Source: Thermoplasmatota archaeon (lineage in GTDB: Archaea > Thermoplasmatota > Thermoplasmata > Halarchaeoplasmatales > Halarchaeoplasmataceae). From it: 9,171 nucleotides of DNA. Shown piece after piece: positions 1 through 6,000 of the stretch. Numbering within the stretch: position 1 is the first letter of the stretch; every line of letters begins with the position of its first letter. The notes under the pieces were generated by a model. The model was given only the letters and a program-made list of their open reading frames with translations. It did not search any database and had not been told where the DNA came from. The stretch covers positions 1 to 9,171 of the forward strand of contig JAHENW010000018.1 in the NCBI GenBank assembly GCA_018610025.1, written 5' to 3'. The translations under genes were made by a program, and so were the position numbers.

Positions 1-441
1 CAGTCCTCCTATCAAAACCCCCTTCCATCCGTAACAGCTGTACTCGTCGATGACCACGTCTTTGATTTTAACCAGCGCTTCTTTCTTCTCATCGTCCATA
101 TCGATACTCATGGAACCGAAGTTGTACGCATCCTGGAAACTTTTGGGTGATTTCTTTAACATGGTTTCTACAGAAACGAACCTCGCCAAGTAGGATAAAA
201 ACCCCATCTTCTCGATACTGACTTTCCCGGCTATAGTAACGTACTCCGGTCCTGCTTTTTCTCCTATCCACTCGTGCGTTTTTGCATGCAGATCTGCAGG
301 ATACCATCTTTTATCCTTTATTCTATCTACATCTATACCGAGATAGTCGGCCCACTCCTCTATCCCTACCTCACCCCAGTGCTTCTTGATAGCCTGGGAA
401 TATCCTGAAAGCACTGCCCCTCTTATCTTCTTATCTTCCAT
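1..441 (-). CDS. Uncharacterised protein, paralog of the next gene upstream (partial, C terminus outside window)
   Basis: The reading frame is open from an ATG at 441 down to the left edge of the window, giving 147 codons with no stop, so the C terminus is missing. It begins MEDKKIRGAVLSGY and aligns from its first residue with the product of 522-1046 at roughly 40% identity by hand. Shared blocks include WGE..G.EE (residues 22-29), RWY/KWY, W.IG, G.LSYL..F, the stretch KK.PKS.Q.A.NFGS near residues 96-110, and DEY.C..W.G close to the window edge. The start is supported by this alignment and by GTGAGG seven bases upstream. No signal peptide or membrane segment is visible, so it is probably a soluble cytoplasmic protein. 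I do not recognise the family. The layout, with a late DEY-C--W-G block, distantly recalls V4R, heme-NO-binding or DUF2378-type small-ligand sensor domains, but this is only an impression. Confidence 0.85.
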   Translation of the reverse strand, partial: MEDKKIRGAVLSGYSQAIKKHWGEVGIEEWADYLGIDVDRIKDKRWYPADLHAKTHEWIGEKAGPEYVTIAGKVSIEKMGFLSYLARFVSVETMLKKSPKSFQDAYNFGSMSIDMDDEKKEALVKIKDVVIDEYSCYGWKGVLIGGL

Positions 442-448
442 TATCTCG

Positions 449-454
449 CCTCAC
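449..454 (-). promoter_or_regulatory. Ribosome-binding site of the partial paralog gene
   Basis: On the minus strand this reads GTGAGG and lies seven bases before the ATG at 441. It is a fair match to the archaeal anti-Shine-Dalgarno sequence and supports that start. Confidence 0.5.
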
Positions 455-457
455 ACA

Positions 458-472
458 TATAACAGCGTTATA
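458..472. promoter_or_regulatory. Short inverted repeat over the expected transcription start (possible operator)
   Basis: TATAAC-AGC-GTTATA is a perfect 6-bp inverted repeat with a 3-base centre. It lies between the TATA element (471-480) and the ATG at 441, touching the TATA element and running towards the predicted transcription start. A repressor binding here would block initiation. The arms are short and AT-rich, so chance is a real alternative. Confidence 0.3.
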
Positions 473-480
473 ATATTAAA
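471..480 (-). promoter_or_regulatory. TATA box for the partial paralog gene
   Basis: On the minus strand this reads TTTAATATTA, centred about 34 bases before the ATG at 441. That places transcription start near 450 with a leader of about ten bases. The whole 442-521 gap between the two paralogs is AT-rich and holds this element plus the inverted repeat, so the downstream paralog probably has its own promoter. Confidence 0.5.
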
Positions 481-521
481 AGATTTAGGAGATAAATCAT
501 CTGAACAACATATCTCTAAAA

Positions 522-1046
522 TCAGTCCCACTGCATCTTGAAATAACAATCGTCTTCCTCTTTAGTATCATCTTCAAACGCTTCAACCAATCCGTCGGTA
601 TCGGTTGCATCTAATGTCCCTTCGAACACCCCTCTCCAAGCCAGGCATGCATATTCGTCCACTTTTACACCTTTCATCTTTATCACGGCTCCCCCTTCCT
701 TAACGTCGATATGTACCGAGCCAAAGTTGAACGCTTCCTGATAGCTCTTCGGTGCCTTTTTCAGCAATCTTTTCACATTGGTGAACTTCACGAGATAAGA
801 GAGCACGCCCAGGTCCCTTACGGTGTAGTTCCCCCCTCTCCTCATATATCTCTCTCCCTTCTCGTCGCCTATCCATGTATGAAGAGCCTTCAGCACTTCT
901 ATATCGTACCATTTTCGTTCTTCGATATCATCCATCCTCTGTCCGATGTCCTCAAGACACTCCTCTAGACCCATCTCTCCCCAGGTCCTTTCCACATATT
1001 TTAGATAACCACGGATAACGGAGCCTTTGACTTTCTTCTCAACCAC
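522..1046 (-). CDS. Uncharacterised 174-residue protein, full-length member of the tandem paralog pair
   Basis: The complete gene has a GTG start at 1046 and a TGA stop at 522-524. The GTG is chosen because the product (MVEKKVKGSVIRGY) then aligns from residue 1 with its neighbour at 1-441, and the frame has a stop just upstream. Conserved features are WGE (22-24), KWY, W.IG, G.LSYL.KF, the motif KKAPKSYQEAFNFGS around 96-110, and DEYACLAWRG. The tail is very acidic and ends DDCYFKMQWD. No signal peptide or membrane helix is visible, so a soluble cytoplasmic protein is likely. The family is not one I recognise. The C-terminal D-C-x-F-x-x-x-W strand and the W-G block faintly resemble V4R, heme-NO-binding or DUF2378-type sensor folds, which would suggest small-molecule sensing, but I cannot support that. 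It follows the ATPase gene by 63 bases but carries its own TATA element. Confidence 0.88.
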   Translation of the reverse strand: MVEKKVKGSVIRGYLKYVERTWGEMGLEECLEDIGQRMDDIEERKWYDIEVLKALHTWIGDEKGERYMRRGGNYTVRDLGVLSYLVKFTNVKRLLKKAPKSYQEAFNFGSVHIDVKEGGAVIKMKGVKVDEYACLAWRGVFEGTLDATDTDGLVEAFEDDTKEEDDCYFKMQWD

Positions 1047-1080
1047 TCCAAATCACTTACGGAAGAAGGGAGAAACTGGG

Positions 1081-1090
1081 ATATAAATTT
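1081..1090 (-). promoter_or_regulatory. TATA box for the 522-1046 gene
   Basis: On the minus strand this reads AAATTTATAT, preceded by an A-rich, BRE-like run (GAAAAA). Its centre is about 40 bases before the GTG at 1046, so transcription would start near 1060 with a leader of roughly 14 bases. That leader contains AGTGAT, a partial ribosome-binding match. The element lies in the short gap after the ATPase stop codon, so the paralog gene need not depend on ATPase read-through. Confidence 0.55.
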
Positions 1091-1109
1091 TTTCGGGGAG
1101 GTACGATAT

Positions 1110-2375
1110 TTACCTTACGCCCGGCGGCAGTGCCGAGGCGTCGATCCCGGTATGGAGTGTATGTCTAGGCCTCACTCTGCAGAGCTGTATCCTCCGGGTT
1201 TTGTCGTCGAAGGTGAGTGCCAGCCCTCTTTTAAACTCCATCTGACCCACCTTCTCATCTAGACCTTCTTTCATGTATGACTGCTTTGCCATCCCGAGGG
1301 CTTCTACGTCGTCTCTGGCCGTTAGGTTATGTGCTATTATCAGGTCGGACTGTCGGATGGCGCTTTCGTGGAGTGCTGATGGTTCTTGAGTTGCCAAAAT
1401 GAGCGATAACCCCGGATGTCTGCCCAATTTTATCCAATCGATCAGGGGGTCAGTAGCCAATGTTTTTCTTCCGCTAGGTAGGAACAGATGCGCCTCGTCT
1501 ATCAGCATATATATCAGGGGATGGTCCTCGGTGATATCCTCCGAGGTTTCGGAGTCCGTCAAGCCCGCTTGGGACTGCATCTCTATAGTTGTATACAGCG
1601 TTCGTTCTTCCATCTGTTTCCTAGCAAAGATGGAGATTATGAGATTCCTCAGGTCGTATCCTCCTACTCTGCCCAGGTAAGAGATGTCCAGGACGGTTAT
1701 CTTTCCTCCTACAGCTATGCCCTCTTCCATACCGTCCTTTGAAAATATGCCTAGGTCTTCTATCATCTCGAATTGATTCGTTAATGCTTTTCCGGTCTTA
1801 TCTCCCCTGTTCTTTCTCTGGATGGCTTCATAGATGTCGTCGAAGGAGAAGGCCACTTTCCCGTCTTTCAGATCGTTTATCACTGAGGTCAACAGTATCC
1901 CAGTTTCTTCCGTTTTATCCATATCCATCAGGTTCAACCATTCATTGACACTCACCGTGTGCAGGGGGATCTTCAACTTCTCGTCGAAGAACATCTCCCG
2001 GTCGCTCTCCTCTGTCATTTCAACGGCCTTTTCCGGAACCAATACCCTGGTTTTATCAGCGAATTCATTTGGATCGATACCGAAGTCCTTCATCCTTTCT
2101 ATTTCTTTCTTGTTCGTGTTCCTCTTCTTTAAACTGTGGAATACGCTCATGGTGTCCACCAAGACCAGGGCTATCCGTTGGCTAGAGTCTTCTTCCAACA
2201 TGGCGAAACCTTCTGCAAGAACACCCAATGTGTACGATTTACCGGTCCCCCTCTTTCCTACTACTAAGATACAGTGGGGCGAGACTATATCTAAAAATGT
2301 CTTCCCCATCTCTTCGTACTTCCCCCCAGGGTAGGAAACGTTCTTTCCAAGGTAACAAGTCCCCTTCTTACCCAA
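1110..2375 (-). CDS. HerA/FtsK-type P-loop ATPase (DUF87-like)
   Basis: From the TTG at 2375 the product has 421 residues. Walker A is GKRGTGKS at 40-47, followed by YTLGVLAEG, typical of HerA-like archaeal ATPases. Walker B is MLIDEAH at about 290-296. The sensor region ATQEPSALHESAIRQSDLII (328-347) contains Q330 and a candidate arginine finger, R341. The C terminus has the family-like RVRPRHTLHTG. HerA-family proteins form hexameric rings that translocate DNA or drive macromolecule export. HerA proper works with the nuclease NurA in DNA-end resection, but no nurA is visible here and the neighbour upstream is a pilin. The segment between the Walker motifs (about 60-280) probably forms the variable helical part. 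In-frame coding-like sequence (ADEILGRSPSKVDRLGKKG) continues upstream of the TTG, so the true start is probably further upstream, perhaps the CTG at 2426. It probably shares a transcript with the pilin gene. No membrane helix is visible, so it is likely cytoplasmic. Confidence 0.9.
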   Translation of the reverse strand: MGKKGTCYLGKNVSYPGGKYEEMGKTFLDIVSPHCILVVGKRGTGKSYTLGVLAEGFAMLEEDSSQRIALVLVDTMSVFHSLKKRNTNKKEIERMKDFGIDPNEFADKTRVLVPEKAVEMTEESDREMFFDEKLKIPLHTVSVNEWLNLMDMDKTEETGILLTSVINDLKDGKVAFSFDDIYEAIQRKNRGDKTGKALTNQFEMIEDLGIFSKDGMEEGIAVGGKITVLDISYLGRVGGYDLRNLIISIFARKQMEERTLYTTIEMQSQAGLTDSETSEDITEDHPLIYMLIDEAHLFLPSGRKTLATDPLIDWIKLGRHPGLSLILATQEPSALHESAIRQSDLIIAHNLTARDDVEALGMAKQSYMKEGLDEKVGQMEFKRGLALTFDDKTRRIQLCRVRPRHTLHTGIDASALPPGVR

Positions 2376-2423
2376 CCTATCGACCTTGGAAGGAGAACGA
2401 CCTAGGATCTCATCGGCATCTAT

Positions 2424-2435
2424 CAGTTTATCACT
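2424..2435 (-). promoter_or_regulatory. Candidate alternative start site of the ATPase gene: AGTGAT plus in-frame CTG
   Basis: On the minus strand the bases read AGTGAT-AAA-CTG. GTGAT followed three bases later by a start codon is a common archaeal arrangement (compare GGTGATAAAATG). The CTG is in the ATPase frame, begins five codons after the pilin TAG stop, and would add 17 residues beginning (M)IDADEILG. No ATG or GTG occurs in this frame between the pilin stop and the TTG at 2375. The segment reads like conserved protein, so initiation upstream of the TTG is attractive but unproven. Confidence 0.4.
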
Positions 2436-2438
2436 TTT

Positions 2439-2873
2439 CTATGTCTTCACCGGTATGGAGCCTGGCTTCTGAGTCGGAACGTCCCCGGTATATTCAACCG
2501 TAACATCGATATTACCGAAGTTATCATTCTCCGGAAGGCTGGGACGGACCGTGAATTCACACTCGCCGTTTTCGTCCGTTTCCCCTATCTCGTTCACGTT
2601 ACAGCCCTGGAGTTTTACCGTAGCCCCCTTCAAAGGATTTCCGTCCTGGTCGTACGCCTTAACAGTGACCTTGTTATTGCTGTCGGCGGTGATCGAGGCT
2701 CCGCTGTAGTCCACCTCAATGCTGTTCAGTTCCTGGCTTTGGGCACTCATCATCCAACCAACTATGATGGCCGTCGCGACTCCCGCTATAACGACAAGGA
2801 TTATCAGGTATAAGGGAAGTCCCTCTAGAGCGCCTTTATCGTTCATCTTTCTCGGTTTTATTCTACTCATCAT
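2439..2873 (-). CDS. Archaeal pilin-like secreted protein with an Ig-like domain
   Basis: I start the gene at the ATG at 2873 because GGGAGG (2880-2885) lies six bases upstream. A longer TTG form from 2894 is open but would include that site in the coding sequence. The product has 144 residues. A short basic leader ends DKG, followed by ALEGLPLY and a hydrophobic segment at about 19-42. This fits a prepilin-type signal cut after Gly14 by an archaeal prepilin peptidase, with the hydrophobic helix anchoring the protein or packing it into a filament. The rest looks like an Ig-like or carboxypeptidase-regulatory-like beta-sandwich (VTVKAYDQDGNPLKGATVKL, then a TDENGE.EF motif). Cys91 and Cys105 flank the loop and could form a disulfide outside the cell. 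It is the first gene of the minus-strand group and lies just upstream of the ATPase. No prepilin peptidase, assembly ATPase (PilB/FlaI) or platform protein is visible, so it may be a lone surface pilin. Confidence 0.82.
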   Translation of the reverse strand: MMSRIKPRKMNDKGALEGLPLYLIILVVIAGVATAIIVGWMMSAQSQELNSIEVDYSGASITADSNNKVTVKAYDQDGNPLKGATVKLQGCNVNEIGETDENGECEFTVRPSLPENDNFGNIDVTVEYTGDVPTQKPGSIPVKT

Positions 2874-2879
2874 TTTCAT

Positions 2880-2885
2880 CCTCCC
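2880..2885 (-). promoter_or_regulatory. Ribosome-binding site deciding the pilin start
   Basis: On the minus strand this is GGGAGG. It directly abuts an ATG at 2879 (too close to use) and is six bases from the ATG at 2873, which is therefore the preferred start over the TTG at 2894 or the ATG at 2879. Confidence 0.6.
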
Positions 2886-2919
2886 GCCTCTCAACTACAA
2901 CTGCTATATATTGTTTACG

Positions 2920-2928
2920 TTTAAATAA
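2920..2928 (-). promoter_or_regulatory. TATA box for the pilin-ATPase transcript
   Basis: On the minus strand this region reads TTATTTAAA, about 50 bases before the chosen pilin ATG. Transcription would start near 2896-2900, giving a leader of about 25 bases that carries the GGGAGG site. A second AT-rich stretch (AATATATA, 2903-2912) is closer to the gene and would place the start inside the ribosome-binding site, so it is less likely. Confidence 0.45.
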
Positions 2929-2976
2929 GAATAACCTAATAATATAACACACATTCTAGCTATAGGGATAGGTTGA

Positions 2977-2997
2977 GAAAAGGCATAAATAAAGTAA
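2977..2997 (+). repeat. Upstream copy of a 21-bp direct repeat with a TATA core (possible duplicated promoter)
   Basis: The copy begins GAAAAGGCATAAATAAAG and is identical over 21 bases to the copy at 3003-3023. It contains a purine-rich BRE-like lead followed by CATAAATAA, which could bind TBP. Used as a promoter it would start transcription near 3012, inside the downstream copy. Confidence 0.75.
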
Positions 2998-3002
2998 ATT
3001 AG

Positions 3003-3023
3003 GAAAAGGCATAAATAAAGTAA
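3003..3023 (+). repeat. Downstream copy of the 21-bp direct repeat; likely core promoter of the protease gene
   Basis: This is identical to 2977-2997 and starts 26 bases after it. The TATA-like core (ATAAATAA, about 3011-3018) predicts transcription start near 3038-3042, leaving a leader of about 20 bases that contains the GAGGAGG site. This copy is therefore the better placed of the two for the protease gene. Confidence 0.6.
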
Positions 3024-3044
3024 CAACCCATCATAAGGTTATTA

Positions 3045-3051
3045 GAGGAGG
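3045..3051 (+). promoter_or_regulatory. Strong ribosome-binding site of the protease gene
   Basis: GAGGAGG lies nine bases before the ATG at 3061 and is a near-perfect complement to the 3' end of archaeal 16S rRNA. It fixes the protease start and suggests efficient translation. Confidence 0.8.
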
Positions 3052-3060
3052 AATCATTTT

Positions 3061-6000
3061 ATGAAAAAGCCTCGATTTTGGGTCTTGCTGGTGGTCCTGG
3101 TTTTAGGGATATCAGCATTATCTTTTGGTATGGTAGTTTCAAACCGTGACAACACTAGTAGATCTACTGTGATGATACATAAGAATGGAATGTCATCGGA
3201 CGGTTTAGATTCTAAAGACCTTGAAGTCTTAGTAGACTATAAGAGCTATGTATTAGCGGAAATCCCATCCGATGAGATCAACAAACTGAAAAGAGAGGGT
3301 TACTCAGTGAACGAGGTATCGAATAGAGATATGGTGGCTATATCTGACGGTCAGCTCAACGTGAACGACGGTTTGCCGGATACCCCCGACGATCTGACTA
3401 TATCTAGTTATCCTTCAGAGAGCGAGGGGTATTACATAGTGCAGTTCGTCGGCCCTATCAAGCCCCAGTGGAAAGAAGAGATGAGAGGCATGGGAGCTAG
3501 ATTTCAGGAGTTCCGGCACAGATACAACTTCATCGTTAAGATGGACGAAGAGACCAAGCATTCAGTGAAGGACTTAGACTTCGTCAACTGGGTGGGAATC
3601 TATCAGCCCGCGTATAGATTCGATAGTGAACTTTTAGAAAAGTCTGGTGAGCAAGTTATAGAAGTGTCCTTTTTCGACGGAACCGATCTTAGAGAATCAG
3701 TGAAGGGTATAGAGAGTCTTGGTGGAGAAATCCAGGCAATAGGAATGAACGGTATAACAGCCGAGATACACACCGGAAGAATAGAGAAGGTTGCTAATTT
3801 GAAAGGTGTAAACTCCATAAGCGAGGGCAGTGAAGAACCTGAGTTGTATAACGGCGACGCAACTTGGATAACGGAGACGAACGTACAGGATGATAGAAAG
3901 GTCACTACTCAGGGCGTAACTGGGACAGATCAGCTGGTTACCGTATGCGACAGTGAGTTGTACACCACGGACGGAGGCCACGAGATGTGGGAGGACCCTG
4001 AAGGTGATCCTTTCGGTGATAATCACCGAAAAGTTCAGGATTACTATTCCATAGGTGGAGATCTGAATTCTGGTACCTACCATGGCTCACATGTAACCGG
4101 AACTGTACTGGGAGATGCACCAGACTCAAACGGGGACTACTTAACCTATAACTATAACGACGGAAATGCACTAGATGCAAGGTTGATACATCAGGACATC
4201 GGCACTTCCGGTGGAGGTCTCAGCCTACCTAACAGTATGTATAACGACGCTTGGCAACCCTCGTATGATAGTGGTTCAAGGGTCCATACAAACAGCTGGG
4301 GCGGAGGAATATCGAGTTATACGGGGTTAGCTATCGATGGAGACCAGTTCATCTGGGATAATAAGGATTACAACATATTATTTGCTATGGGTAACTCCGG
4401 CGATGGTGCTAATACATTGTCTGGAGAACCAGAGGGAAAGAACTTCTTCAGTATAGGAGGAGTGACGAATTATCCCGATCAAAATACCATGTATACTTCT
4501 AGCAGCAGAGGTTACGCGGACGACGGAAGGATCAAACCTACCGTTCTACACGTGGCTGAAAATGTTGTTTCTTCAGATCGAAGTTATGATGGTTATCAAT
4601 CCTTGAGCGGTACCAGCATGGCGACACCAGGTCTCGCAGGACAGTTAGCACAGGTCAGAGAGTACTATAAGAAAGGTTGGTATCCTTCTGGTACTCCGAC
4701 TGCCTCGGACGGTTTCAACCCGAGTAACGCGCTCCTTAAATCGACGATAATCAATGGTGCGGTTGAGATAACCGGTTCTGGGGCCTACGCTAACGATGCT
4801 AGATTCCCGAATGGAGACCAAGGGTTTGGAAGGAGCAAATTGGATAGAGTTCTTCACTTCGACGGAGAGAATAGGAAACTGATAACCTACGATTCATGGA
4901 ATGAGAACAATTCACTAGATACAGGTGAAAGCTGGACGAAGGAATTCAAAGTGGATGATTCAACTCAAGAATTGGAGGTAACATTGGCTTGGAGTGACTA
5001 TCCTGGTTCAGACGGTTCCGATTCGACCGATCCTGCAATTGTCAATGACCTCGATCTTGAGTTGACCACACCAAGTGGCACTAGATATGTTGGTAATGCG
5101 TTCACTGGAAATAATCCGGGTTATTCTCAACCCGATCCGACCAGCAATCCATGGAGCGGACAAAGGAGTGCTGAGTACGATGGATTGAACGTTGAGGAAG
5201 ATATACTCCTTTTGCCGAATCAGAATGGTGTCGAAGAAGGCACTTATCAATTGACGGTCAGTGGCTATAATGTACCTCAAAGTACCCAGCCGTTTGGCGT
5301 AGCTATTAGCGGGGGTGTTTCTCTTAACAGTGCACCAGCTGTAGATGTGACCGCTCCATCTGAGAACGAAATAATAAACGGTACTTATGATATCCAGTGG
5401 TCGGCTACGGACGAAGAGGATACGAATTCGAACTTAGACATCAAAGTGGATTACAGCGCAGACGGAGGAAGTACTTGGAACACATTAGAAGATGGTACGG
5501 GCAATAATGACGGACTCCTGAGCTGGGATACGACCACCGTTTTGGACGGTGTCAATTATATCGTAAGGGTAAATGCCACGGACAGCAATTCCGCATACAC
5601 GGTCAACACCTCAGCAACATTCTCCGTAGATAATATCAAAGACGATAGATGGCATATGCAGGCGGAGACACCGACGGAAACAGGATTGTCCATGTACCCG
5701 GTCGAAAATACACAGAACAGCGTTAGCGTAGGCATACCTTCTTCTGGAGAATACAGTCTCGGAAACTGGACTACCGATGCGTTCGGGTCAGATACGGACC
5801 TGGGAGGTCAGTGGAACTTCACCGCTTACGGTTACGCGGATCCTGCAGGATACTTCGAAGGATATCTGAAAGCCAAGCTCAAGGATAGTTCTGGTACAGT
5901 TATCCATGAGACGGCCACGGATGATCAGGATGTCGGTTCTTACTCGTCATATCACCAATTCTCCTGGAGCGATACGGTATCTGGAAGTATAGCTTCCAGT

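Noticed and set aside
89..307. Small minus-strand frame at 89-307, with a matching one at 700-912
   Set aside because: They lie in corresponding positions of the two paralogs in a shifted frame, as expected for shadows of related genes. The main frames carry the conserved residues.
1834..2334. 166-codon open frame on the plus strand opposite the ATPase gene
   Set aside because: It is antisense to a well-supported P-loop ATPase, its product has no recognisable motif, and nearby overlapping plus-strand frames (1399-1680, 1488-1742, 2228-2503) show the same shadow effect.
2373..2441. Pilin and ATPase lie in the same reading frame separated by a single TAG, suggesting TAG read-through (for example as pyrrolysine) into a pilin-ATPase fusion
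   Set aside because: A fusion would put the ATPase outside the membrane, where it could not use ATP. Same-frame spacing occurs by chance in one third of gene pairs, and an internal start explains the extended ATPase sequence better.
2930..3045. Inverted match AATAACCT (2930-2937) with AGGTTATT (3036-3043) across the divergent intergenic region
   Set aside because: Only eight bases match, the spacing is about 100 bases, and the sequence is AT-rich, so chance is likely.
3603..4180. Several minus-strand frames opposite the start of the protease gene
   Set aside because: They are antisense to the propeptide and catalytic region, have no motifs and no ribosome-binding sites, and overlap each other in different frames.
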